Below are positions 7,639 to 15,435 of a stretch of 49,646 nt of DNA, piece after piece. Under the pieces are notes generated by a model. That model was not told the origin of the DNA and searched no databases. It worked only from the letters and a program-made list of their open reading frames with translations. Each line of letters begins with the position of its first letter. Position 1 is the first letter of the stretch. The stretch comes from Paenimyroides marinum (GTDB taxonomy: Bacteria; Bacteroidota; Bacteroidia; Flavobacteriales; Flavobacteriaceae). Position numbers and translations under genes: made by a program. The stretch lies in NCBI RefSeq assembly GCF_900108395.1, contig NZ_FNXE01000024.1, forward strand, positions 1 to 49,646. Reading direction: 5' to 3'.

Positions 7639-8157
7639 TTAAAAAATTAAATTTTTTTGTGATTTTATACTTAAAGAATCCATATCAACAATAAACTGCG
7701 TAGATATGTTCTTTATATTTTGAAGCTTTTCCAATAATTCATCGGTATTAAATAACAAGTCGGCATTTTCGATCAACATAAAAAAATCAATGTTTTTCCA
7801 TTCCGGAATCAGATAATTTGTTGCATTAAACACTTCATCATCTGTATGAAACAACGAATGATTGACATCTTCATTATTTTCAGAAAAATTTGATTTGTTT
7901 TCAAACAACCGCCATATCAAATGATTTTTTTGGTCTTCGTATTTAAAACTTCTAAAAAAAGCCGTTCCGTTATCTGTCAGCGAAATTTCCGGACTTACTT
8001 TATGAAAATGAACACCTAAAGATCGGTTTAAACAGTAAGCCATTTTATAATCGGGCATATTAGATTTTATGGCAACCAAGACAATATCCTCATTGCAGTC
8101 GCTCATATCATCTAATTTATAGATTATTTCGTTTGTATTTTTTCTCTGTAGTGTCAT
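7639..8157 (-). CDS. IPExxxVDY family protein, function unknown
   Basis: A 172-residue soluble protein with no signal peptide or membrane segment. Around residues 116-126 it has IPEWKNIDFF, a variant of the IPExxxVDY motif that names this small Bacteroidota family. It lies between rnc and pyk, the family's usual position in flavobacteria, with a 61-base gap after rnc and only one base before pyk. The family has no assigned activity that I know of; neighbours suggest a housekeeping role but do not define it. Confidence 0.8.
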   Translation of the reverse strand: MTLQRKNTNEIIYKLDDMSDCNEDIVLVAIKSNMPDYKMAYCLNRSLGVHFHKVSPEISLTDNGTAFFRSFKYEDQKNHLIWRLFENKSNFSENNEDVNHSLFHTDDEVFNATNYLIPEWKNIDFFMLIENADLLFNTDELLEKLQNIKNISTQFIVDMDSLSIKSQKNLIF

Positions 8158-8218
8158 TTTAACAAAAATACAAAATATAAACAGACTTAATAAGTTAAAC
8201 CAAATATTTAATCATTTT

Positions 8219-8959
8219 TTAATGATGCTCTATTTGATTTTGCAGAACGAAATAGGCACGTTGTGCCGCTTTTTCTTCTGCCTTTTTTTTGCTGGTTGCA
8301 CGTGCGCGCGAAATCACAGCGTGGTTAAAGTGAAGTTTTACACAAAAATGTTTTACAGGATCTTTTCCGTTGTCGTCACAATTTTCAAATTTGAAATCGC
8401 ATTTGTGTTTCTGGCAGTATTCAATAAACAAACTCTTGTAGCTTGATATTTTATTTTCCAGATATTCTAAATCCTTAAAATCAATCAGGATATTTTGGTA
8501 GATAAATTTTTCACAAGCTGTAAATCCGGCATCAATGTAAATGGCACCAATTAAAGCTTCTAACAAATTGCCGTAAATATTCTCGCCAAAGTTAGAAATT
8601 TTAGTTTTTGAGCGGATGAATTTTATGAGTTGCAATTTTTTTCCAATGCTGTTTAAATAAGCTCTGTTTACAATTTTTGAACGCATTTGGGTTAAATACC
8701 CTTCATCTCCCATCGGTGCATTTTTATATAGAAAGGCTGCAATGACCGAACCCAAAATGGCATCGCCTAAAAATTCTAAACGTTCATAATTTACCACTTC
8801 GCCGTTTATGGTTTTATTTAACGACCGGTGTGTAAATGCCGACTCAAAAAGAGGGGTGTTATTTGGCTTATATCCAATAATTCTTGAAATTTCAGAACAA
8901 AAAATCCCACTATTTTTAATAGGGGATTTTTTTATGAATATTTTTTTTAGCCAGTTCAT
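8219..8959 (-). CDS. rnc: Ribonuclease III
   Basis: Cleaves double-stranded RNA in rRNA and mRNA processing. I chose ATG at 8959 (MNWLKKIFIKK) rather than the longer frame reaching into fabF; this gives 246 residues. The catalytic signature NYERLEFLGDAILG is at residues 57-70 and the second acidic cluster NLLEALIGAIYIDAGF near 125-140. A double-stranded RNA-binding domain fills the C-terminal third, ending with the basic RARATSKKKAEEKAAQRA helix. It starts 8 bases after fabF, in an acpP-fabF-rnc order known from many bacteria. Confidence 0.95.
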   Translation of the reverse strand: MNWLKKIFIKKSPIKNSGIFCSEISRIIGYKPNNTPLFESAFTHRSLNKTINGEVVNYERLEFLGDAILGSVIAAFLYKNAPMGDEGYLTQMRSKIVNRAYLNSIGKKLQLIKFIRSKTKISNFGENIYGNLLEALIGAIYIDAGFTACEKFIYQNILIDFKDLEYLENKISSYKSLFIEYCQKHKCDFKFENCDDNGKDPVKHFCVKLHFNHAVISRARATSKKKAEEKAAQRAYFVLQNQIEHH

Positions 8960-8967
8960 AATGCTTA

Positions 8968-10221
8968 TTACTTCTCTAGTTTTTTTACTAAAACACAAGC
9001 GTTGTGTCCTCCAAAACCAAACGTGTTACTCATTAAAACATTCACATCTCGTTTTTGAGCCGTATTAAAAGTGAAGTTTAATTTTGGATCGATATTTTCA
9101 TCATCGGTAAAATGGTTAATTGTTGGCGGAATCACACCGTGTTCAATTGCTAAAATACAAGAAATTGCCTCAATAGCACCTGTTGCACCTAATAAATGTC
9201 CAGTCATAGACTTTGTTGAGTTTAGGTTCATTGTATAAGCGTGTTCTCCAAAAACTTCTAAAATGGCTTTAGACTCTGCAATATCTCCCAATGGTGTTGA
9301 TGTTCCGTGCATATTTACGCCATCTACATCGGTTGGTTTCAATCCGGCATCTTGTAAGCAGTTTAACATTACGTTTTTAGCACCTAAGCCTTCAGGATGT
9401 GGCGCTGTAATGTGGTGTGCGTCTGCCGACATACCGCCACCGCCAATTTCACAATAGATCTTTGCTCCACGAGCTACAGCGTGTTCGTACTCTTCTAATA
9501 CTAATGCACCGGCACCTTCGCCTAAAACAAATCCGTCACGCCCTTTGTCCATTGGTCTGGAAGCTGTTTTGGGATCGTCGTTTCTTGTTGATAAGGCGTG
9601 CATGGCGTTAAACCCACCGATACCTGCAATGGTAACAGCTGCTTCAGATCCACCGGTTACAATAACATCGGCCATACCTAAACGAATGTAATTAAACGCA
9701 TCGATAATGGCATTGGTTGATGATGCACAGGCAGAAACCGTTGTAAAGTTGGGTCCGCGCAAACCGAATTTCATAGAAATTAATCCACCGGCAATATCGG
9801 CAATCATTTTAGGAATAAAGAACGGGTTGAATTTTGGTGTACCGTTTCCTTCGTTAAAACTGGTCACTTCGTCCTGAAAAGTTTGTAAACCACCTATTCC
9901 GGAACCCCAGATAACACCGGCTCTGTCTAAATTGATTTTTTCCAGATCAAATTTAGCATCTTCCATTGCTTCGGTTGCAGTAACCATAGCGTATTGGGTA
10001 TATCTGTCCATTTTTCTTGCCTCTTTTCTATCGATAAAATCCTCGACATTAAAGTTCTTTACCTCACAGGCAAACTGTGTTTTAAAGTTAGAAGCATCAA
10101 AATGGGTAATTGGTGCCGCGCCACTTACTCCATTAATAAGTCCGTTCCAATATTCAGCAACGTTATTTCCAATAGGAGTCAGGGCACCTAAACCAGTAAC
10201 AACAACTCGCTTTAAATTCAT
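8968..10221 (-). CDS. fabF: 3-oxoacyl-ACP synthase II (beta-ketoacyl-ACP synthase, KAS II)
   Basis: Condenses malonyl-ACP with acyl-ACP to elongate fatty acids. At 417 residues it is full length. The catalytic triad is visible: Cys at about 163 in VSACASSTNA, His near 303 in HGTSTPLGD, and His near 340 in TKSMTGHLLGATGA. The N-terminus MNLKRVVVTGLGALTPIGN is canonical. It follows acpP on the minus strand, but two hairpins (10249-10283 and 10348-10372) separate the two genes, so their relative expression may be set by partial termination or RNA processing. Confidence 0.97.
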   Translation of the reverse strand: MNLKRVVVTGLGALTPIGNNVAEYWNGLINGVSGAAPITHFDASNFKTQFACEVKNFNVEDFIDRKEARKMDRYTQYAMVTATEAMEDAKFDLEKINLDRAGVIWGSGIGGLQTFQDEVTSFNEGNGTPKFNPFFIPKMIADIAGGLISMKFGLRGPNFTTVSACASSTNAIIDAFNYIRLGMADVIVTGGSEAAVTIAGIGGFNAMHALSTRNDDPKTASRPMDKGRDGFVLGEGAGALVLEEYEHAVARGAKIYCEIGGGGMSADAHHITAPHPEGLGAKNVMLNCLQDAGLKPTDVDGVNMHGTSTPLGDIAESKAILEVFGEHAYTMNLNSTKSMTGHLLGATGAIEAISCILAIEHGVIPPTINHFTDDENIDPKLNFTFNTAQKRDVNVLMSNTFGFGGHNACVLVKKLEK

Positions 10222-10248
10222 ATAAGTATATTTTAATTAAAATAGTAA

Positions 10249-10283
10249 AACCCAAGTTTCAAAAAAAAACGAAACATTGGGTT
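10249..10283 (-). terminator. Strong hairpin between acpP and fabF
   Basis: AACCCAAGTTTC (10249-10260) pairs with GAAACaTTGGGTT (10271-10283) around an A-rich loop; the minus strand then reads TTTACTATTTTAATT. It is either an attenuating terminator or a processing/stability stem in the fabF leader. Confidence 0.55.
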
Positions 10284-10347
10284 GCTATATTTTATAGATT
10301 TTAAATCTAAAATTTTAATCTTAACTTAAAAAAGGAAATAATAACAC

Positions 10348-10372
10348 CCGCGTAACATTATTGTTACGCAGG
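10348..10372 (-). terminator. Hairpin just after acpP
   Basis: GCGTAAC (10350-10356) and GTTACGC (10363-10369) are perfect complements with a 6-base loop. The minus strand continues into TGTTATTATTTCCTTTTTT. It is probably a leaky terminator that keeps acpP mRNA in excess of fabF. Confidence 0.6.
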
Positions 10373-10383
10373 CTTATTAGTTA

Positions 10384-10620
10384 TTATTTTTTAGCCTCTT
10401 CGATGTAAGAGATAGCTTGACCAACAGTAGCAATGTTTTCAGCCTGATCGTCTGGAATTTGAATATCAAATTCTTTCTCAAACTCCATAATAAGCTCAAC
10501 AGTGTCTAATGAATCAGCTCCTAAATCATTTGTGAAGCTTGCTTCTGTTACAACTTCGTTTTCGTCAACTCCTAATTTGTCAACGATAATTGCTTTTACT
10601 CTTGATGCAATGTCTGACAT
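10384..10620 (-). CDS. acpP: Acyl carrier protein
   Basis: Carries growing acyl chains on a phosphopantetheine arm. The 78-residue acidic protein has the attachment site Ser37 within [15 protein letters not shown], the expected helix II sequence, and normal length. It is followed by two hairpins and then fabF on the same strand. A -7 box TATTTTTG lies upstream on the minus strand (10655-10662), divergent from purN. Confidence 0.98.
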   Translation of the reverse strand: MSDIASRVKAIIVDKLGVDENEVVTEASFTNDLGADSLDTVELIMEFEKEFDIQIPDDQAENIATVGQAISYIEEAKK

Positions 10621-10810
10621 AATCTTTTCTATTTTTTAAGTTTAATTGATGTGGCAAAAATATAAAACTTTCGCTTATTACCACACATTTAATTGTTTTT
10701 GTAACTGCGAAGTTAAAAAAATAATCTTTAAATGAATATTTTTTTCGACTTTTGTGGTGGTTAAATTACGAATTCAAAATCAAAATTCAAATAAATTTTC
10801 TTGTAATTAT

Positions 10811-11374
10811 ATGAAAAACATTGTTATACTAGCGTCAGGATCGGGCAGCAACGCCGAAAATATTATTGGATATTTTAGAAAAAAAAATATTTTACATCAA
10901 TTTCATATTATTACGAATAAAAAAGACGCTTTTGTTTTAGAGCGTGCAAAAAAACTTGGTGTTACTGCAGAAATCATCACTAAAAAACAAAATGACGAAG
11001 GGGTGTTAGAAAAAAGATTACTCGAATTAAATCCTGATTTAATTGTGTTAGCGGGGTATTTATTGTTATTTCCTGCCGGTATTGTTCAACAGTTCCCGAA
11101 CAAAATCATCAACATTCACCCTGCGTTGCTGCCAAAATATGGCGGAAAAGGAATGTACGGCAGTTTTGTTCACGAAGCGGTGGTTGCCAATAATGAAACA
11201 GAAACAGGCATCAGCATTCATTATGTTAGCGAATTATATGATGAAGGAGCTGTTATTTTTCAGGCAAAAACTTCAGTAGCTGAAAATGACACACCGGATG
11301 ATGTTGCCCAAAAAGTACATCAGTTAGAATATGAACATTTCCCGAAAGTAATTGAAAAATTATTGAGCGATTAA
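10811..11374 (+). CDS. purN: Phosphoribosylglycinamide formyltransferase
   Basis: Third step of purine synthesis: transfers formyl from 10-formyltetrahydrofolate to GAR. I chose ATG at 10811 (MKNIVILASGSGSNAENI), which restores the family's start; the longer open frame adds 19 unrelated residues. The 187-residue product shows the phosphate-binding GSGSN loop (9-13), the catalytic NIHPALLP segment (His near 102) and the YDEG loop with Asp near 142. Together with prs and purF it places three purine-related genes in 11 kb, though they are not one operon. Its stop overlaps the convergent next gene by 4 bases. Confidence 0.94.
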   Translation: MKNIVILASGSGSNAENIIGYFRKKNILHQFHIITNKKDAFVLERAKKLGVTAEIITKKQNDEGVLEKRLLELNPDLIVLAGYLLLFPAGIVQQFPNKIINIHPALLPKYGGKGMYGSFVHEAVVANNETETGISIHYVSELYDEGAVIFQAKTSVAENDTPDDVAQKVHQLEYEHFPKVIEKLLSD

Positions 11375-11880
11375 AGAGATGACCCCACACCTATAAATAT
11401 TTCGCTAATAAAACCCTCTGCTTCTTCACGGTTTAGTAAACGGCGAATGCACTTTTCGCTTAACCACAGTTTAATAACATCGGTTAACATATTGTGTGGA
11501 TCTTCAAAAATAATATGATCAGCTTTGGTACGCACTTTAGCCGATTTTTTGCTTTCAATCTCAGTAATTTCTATTCGGTTAAATAAAGGTTTTGATAATT
11601 TATAATGTTTGTCAAAATATAAATTTCTTTTGTCGTAACTGCCAATTTCAAACGAAAGCGAATCATCAACTGCAAAAATAATATCGTTTTCAAAAACGTA
11701 ATAATCGTTAATGATTGCTTTGTTTTTTAGATCAATATCTGTGTGGTTGTAGTCTTTACTATCCCAAAGTCGTGCAAGGGTATCGTTTGGAATATCAAAA
11801 TAAATGGTATCGTTCTGTAAGTATTGTGCGTTACTTTTCGTAAATACAAAAATAAATAAAAGCGGAAGTAGTATTTTCAT
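11371..11880 (-). CDS. Hypothetical secreted protein
   Basis: Unrecognised. ATG at 11880 gives 169 residues starting with a clear signal peptide (MKILLPLLFIFVFTKSNAQ, likely cleaved after SNA or at the Gln), so the product is probably periplasmic or surface associated; the longer frame adds 26 residues that hide the signal. The mature part is rich in charged and aromatic residues with no cysteines except near the C-terminus (SEKCIRRLL) and no motif I can name. It lies convergent to purN with a 4-base overlap and divergent from rnhA. Confidence 0.6.
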   Translation of the reverse strand: MKILLPLLFIFVFTKSNAQYLQNDTIYFDIPNDTLARLWDSKDYNHTDIDLKNKAIINDYYVFENDIIFAVDDSLSFEIGSYDKRNLYFDKHYKLSKPLFNRIEITEIESKKSAKVRTKADHIIFEDPHNMLTDVIKLWLSEKCIRRLLNREEAEGFISEIFIGVGSSL

Positions 11881-11952
11881 AAAGAAATTTTTATCAAACC
11901 TATCAAAAAAAATGCCAAAATAGAATCGTATTTTTGTCGAAATTAAAACAAT

Positions 11953-12423
11953 ATGCAACCAGAAATCCTTTTATATACCGATGGTTCATCACGCGGAAAT
12001 CCCGGTCCGGGCGGCTATGGTGTAATACTTCATTTAAACAATACCAATCATTTCAAAGAATTGTCGCAAGGTTATAAAAAAACAACCAATAACCGTATGG
12101 AATTACTGGCTGTAATTGTTGGTTTAGAAGCTTTAACAAAAGACAATTTAAAGGTTTTGGTCGTTTCAGATTCTAAATATGTAGTAGATTCGGTTACAAA
12201 AGGCTGGGTTTTTGGCTGGGAAAAGAAAGGCTTTGCAGGTAAAAAAAATCCCGATTTATGGATCAGATTTTTAAAGATCTACCGCAAACATCAAGTAAAA
12301 TTTCAGTGGATCAAAGGGCATAACAACCACCCAATGAACGAAAGATGCGATTTCCTGGCAGTTGAAGCATCAAAACAAAACAAACTTTTAATAGACGAGG
12401 GGTACGAAGAAAATGAAAATTAA
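11953..12423 (+). CDS. rnhA: Ribonuclease HI
   Basis: Degrades the RNA strand of RNA-DNA hybrids. The 156-residue protein has the DEDD catalytic set in context: Asp10 in YTDGSSRGNPGPGG, Glu near 49 in NNRMELLAV, Asp near 72 in VVSDSKYVVDS, and Asp near 132 in NERCDFLAV. The basic protrusion (GWEKKGFAGKKNPDLW) typical of RNase HI is present. A -7 box TATTTTTG at 11929-11936 precedes the ATG by 17 bases, so the leader is short. Confidence 0.95.
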   Translation: MQPEILLYTDGSSRGNPGPGGYGVILHLNNTNHFKELSQGYKKTTNNRMELLAVIVGLEALTKDNLKVLVVSDSKYVVDSVTKGWVFGWEKKGFAGKKNPDLWIRFLKIYRKHQVKFQWIKGHNNHPMNERCDFLAVEASKQNKLLIDEGYEENEN

Positions 12424-12449
12424 TCTATGTTAATGAATAACAAACGTGT

Positions 12450-12480
12450 TTGCGTATTAGTTGGTTTCGTATTATCTTTG
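12450..12480 (+). promoter_or_regulatory. Predicted promoter of the PfkB-family kinase gene
   Basis: TTG at 12450-12452, 20-base spacer, TATCTTTG at 12473-12480. The start ATG is at 12504. This fits the Bacteroidota consensus and supports that start. Confidence 0.5.
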
Positions 12481-12503
12481 CATCTCCATTTACAAACAAC
12501 TAT

Positions 12504-13436
12504 ATGAGTAAGTTATTGATTGTAGGAACAGTTGCTTTTGATGCAATTGAAACCCCTTTTGGCAAAACCGACAAAATTTTAGGTGGTGCCGCAACTTACA
12601 TTGGGCTATCGGCGGCACACTTTAACAATGTAGATTCTGCAATTGTTTCCGTAGTTGGAGATGATTTTCCACAAGAATATTTAGATTTGTTATCAAGCAA
12701 AAACATTGATATTTCGGGTATCGAAATCGTAAAAGGCGGGAAAACGTTTTTTTGGAGCGGATTGTACCACAACGATTTAAATTCACGAGATACCTTAGAT
12801 ACACAATTAAATGTTCTGGCAGATTTTAATCCGGTTGTTCCGCAGAATTTTAAAGATGCCGAAGTGATTATGTTGGGAAATCTGCATCCAAACATTCAAA
12901 TCAGTGTTTTAGATCAATTAACCGCCCAACCCAAATTAGTGGTTTTAGACACCATGAACTTCTGGATGGACTGTGCTTTAGAAGAACTAAAACAAGTTTT
13001 AAAACGTATAGATGTTCTAACAGTGAACGATGAAGAAGCCCGTCAGCTTTCAGGCGAATATTCGTTGGTAAAAGCTGCTGAAATTATTCATACCATGGGA
13101 CCAGAATATGTAGTTATTAAAAAAGGTGAACACGGTGCATTGCTTTTTAACGACAATCAGGTGTTTTTTGCTCCGGCATTACCATTGAAAGAAGTGTTTG
13201 ATCCAACCGGTGCCGGCGATACCTTTGCGGGTGGTTTCTCAGGTTATATGGCACAGCAAGGCAATGTTTCGTTCAACAACATGAAAAACGCCATTATACA
13301 CGGTTCCAATCTGGCATCGTTCTGTGTTGAAAAATTCGGAACACAACGTATGGAACAATTAGAAAAAGAAGAAGTAAACACACGTTTACAGCAATTTAAA
13401 ATGTTAACCCAGTTCGATATAGAACTAACACAATAA
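12504..13436 (+). CDS. PfkB family carbohydrate/nucleoside kinase
   Basis: A 310-residue ribokinase-fold kinase. ATG at 12504 (MSKLLIVGTVAFDAIETPFG) matches family starts and lies 24 bases after a promoter box. The glycine pair for substrate binding (GGAATYIG, about residues 28-35) and the C-terminal PfkB signature DPTGAGDTFAGG (about 233-244, with the catalytic Asp) are present. The substrate (sugar or nucleoside) cannot be read from sequence. It sits between rnhA and purF, with a terminator after it. Confidence 0.88.
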   Translation: MSKLLIVGTVAFDAIETPFGKTDKILGGAATYIGLSAAHFNNVDSAIVSVVGDDFPQEYLDLLSSKNIDISGIEIVKGGKTFFWSGLYHNDLNSRDTLDTQLNVLADFNPVVPQNFKDAEVIMLGNLHPNIQISVLDQLTAQPKLVVLDTMNFWMDCALEELKQVLKRIDVLTVNDEEARQLSGEYSLVKAAEIIHTMGPEYVVIKKGEHGALLFNDNQVFFAPALPLKEVFDPTGAGDTFAGGFSGYMAQQGNVSFNNMKNAIIHGSNLASFCVEKFGTQRMEQLEKEEVNTRLQQFKMLTQFDIELTQ

Positions 13437-13441
13437 AAACT

Positions 13442-13467
13442 AAAGCCCTTATTACGGGCTTTTTTTG
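13442..13467 (+). terminator. Terminator after the PfkB-family kinase
   Basis: AAAGCCC (13442-13448) pairs with GGGCTTT (13456-13462), followed by TTTTT. It also argues against the longer purF frame, which would begin inside this hairpin. Confidence 0.8.
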
Positions 13468-13491
13468 GCTAAACAACAACACACAACAACT

Positions 13492-15393
13492 ATGAGCGAC
13501 GCTATAAAACACGAATGCGGCATTGCACTTTTAAGATTAAAAAAACCGTTGTCTTTTTATAAAGAAAAATACGGAACAAGCTTTTACGCCATTCAAAAAA
13601 TGTATCTGCTATTAGAAAAACAGCACAACCGCGGACAAGACGGTGCCGGATTAGCAAGCATTAAACTGGATATGGAACCTGGCGAACGGTACATAAGCCG
13701 TGTAAGATCCAACAAAACCTCTCCCATTCAGGATATTTTTTCGCAGATAAACGCAAGAATTAATGAAGAATTAGAAGATCGTCCGGAATTGGCAAACGAT
13801 ATCGATGCACAGAAAAAAGAAATCCCTTATTTGGGCGAAGTATATCTGGGACACGTTCGTTACGGTACTTTTGGCAAGAACAACATAGAAAGCGTACATC
13901 CGTTTTTACGTCAGAACAACTGGATGCACCGCAACCTTATTGTAGCCGGAAACTTTAACCTAACCAACGTAAAGGTTTTGTTTGATGATTTGGTTCGTTT
14001 AGGACAGCACCCTAAAGAAATGGCTGATACCGTAACGGTAATGGAAAAAATAGGTCATTTTTTAGACGACGAAGTAGAAGAACTATACTATAACTTACGC
14101 GATACCGAAGGATTATCTAAAAAAGACGCTTCGCCTGTAATTGGTGAGCGTATAGATGTAGCACGTATTCTTCGCCGCGCTTCTAAAAACTGGGACGGTG
14201 GTTTTGCAATGGCAGGTATGCTGGGGCATGGAGATGCTTTTGTGTTGCGTGATCCGGCAGGAATTCGTCCGGCATTTTATTATGAAGACGATGAAATTGT
14301 TGTAGTAGCATCAGAACGCCCGGTGATTCAAACTGCCTTTAACGTTCCTTTTGAAGAAATCAAGGAATTAGATCCCGGCAAGGCAATCATTATTAAAAAG
14401 AACGGAAGTGTTTCTTTTGAACAGATTTTAGATCCGTTGGAAAGAAAAGCCTGTTCGTTTGAACGTATTTACTTTTCGCGCGGAAACGATGCATCGATCT
14501 ACCAGGAACGTAAAATGTTAGGCAGAACCATGATGCCTTTAATTTTAGATGAATTAAAAGGCGATTTGGAAAATACGGTTTTTTCATATATTCCCAATAC
14601 AGCTGAAGTTTCTTATTTTGGTATGGTTGAAGGGGCTCAGGATATCCTGAATCAACAAAAACAAGAGCGAATTTTAGCTGAAAAAGAACATTTAACACCT
14701 GAAAAATTACAGGAAATTCTTTCAAAAACCATTCGTTCAGAAAAAATCACCATAAAAGATGCGAAGCTTCGTACATTTATTACCGATGACAGCAACCGCG
14801 ACGATATGGTGGAACACGTGTACGATGTTACATATGGTGTTGTAAAACCTACGGATACTTTGGTGGTAATTGATGATAGTATTGTTCGCGGAACAACGTT
14901 GAAAAAATCAATCGTTAAGATGCTGGATCGATTAACCCCTAAAAAAATCATCGTAGTTTCATCGGCACCACAAATCCGTTACCCGGACTGTTATGGAATT
15001 GATATGGCAAAAATGGAAACATTAATTGCTTTTAATGCGACTTTAGAATTGCTGAAAGACCGCAATATGTATCATATCATTGATGAAGTTTATGCAAAAT
15101 GTAAAGCGCAGGAGCATTTGCCCGATGAAGAAGTAATTAATTATGTAAAAGAAATTTACGCACCGTTTACCGATGAGGAAATTTCTGATAAAATATCAGA
15201 AATGCTTCATCCTGAAACAGTAAAAGCCGATTTAAAAGTGATGTTTCAAACGGTTGAGAACCTTCATATATCGTGCCCTGATAATTTAGGCGACTGGTAT
15301 TTTACCGGAAATTATCCAACTGCCGGAGGAAACAGAGTGGTAAACCGTGCATTTATGAACTTTGTTGAAGGTAAAGACGCAAGAGCTTATTGA
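13492..15393 (+). CDS. purF: Amidophosphoribosyltransferase (long Bacteroidota-type PurF)
   Basis: Committed step of purine synthesis: PRPP plus glutamine to phosphoribosylamine. ATG at 13492 (MSDAIKHECGIALLRL) is preferred; the upstream frame starts within a terminator. The N-terminal nucleophile Cys is residue 9, so a short propeptide must be removed. Gln-amidotransferase residues (RGQDGAG, LGHVRYGT) are conserved, and the PRPP loop VVIDDSIVRGTT is at about 458-469. At 633 residues it is much longer than the roughly 470-500 residues of E. coli or Bacillus PurF, with extra segments in both domains and a C-terminal extension. This form is common in Bacteroidota. Confidence 0.92.
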   Translation: MSDAIKHECGIALLRLKKPLSFYKEKYGTSFYAIQKMYLLLEKQHNRGQDGAGLASIKLDMEPGERYISRVRSNKTSPIQDIFSQINARINEELEDRPELANDIDAQKKEIPYLGEVYLGHVRYGTFGKNNIESVHPFLRQNNWMHRNLIVAGNFNLTNVKVLFDDLVRLGQHPKEMADTVTVMEKIGHFLDDEVEELYYNLRDTEGLSKKDASPVIGERIDVARILRRASKNWDGGFAMAGMLGHGDAFVLRDPAGIRPAFYYEDDEIVVVASERPVIQTAFNVPFEEIKELDPGKAIIIKKNGSVSFEQILDPLERKACSFERIYFSRGNDASIYQERKMLGRTMMPLILDELKGDLENTVFSYIPNTAEVSYFGMVEGAQDILNQQKQERILAEKEHLTPEKLQEILSKTIRSEKITIKDAKLRTFITDDSNRDDMVEHVYDVTYGVVKPTDTLVVIDDSIVRGTTLKKSIVKMLDRLTPKKIIVVSSAPQIRYPDCYGIDMAKMETLIAFNATLELLKDRNMYHIIDEVYAKCKAQEHLPDEEVINYVKEIYAPFTDEEISDKISEMLHPETVKADLKVMFQTVENLHISCPDNLGDWYFTGNYPTAGGNRVVNRAFMNFVEGKDARAY

Positions 15394-15399
15394 TAAAAT

Positions 15400-15434
15400 A
15401 AAAAAACGCTGTTGAAATTCAACAGCGTTTTTTT
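15400..15434. terminator. Bidirectional terminator between purF and polA
   Basis: AAAAAACGCTGTTGAA and TTCAACAGCGTTTTTTT form a long perfect stem with a one-base loop centre. It serves convergent genes on both strands. Confidence 0.9.
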
Positions 15435-15435
15435 A

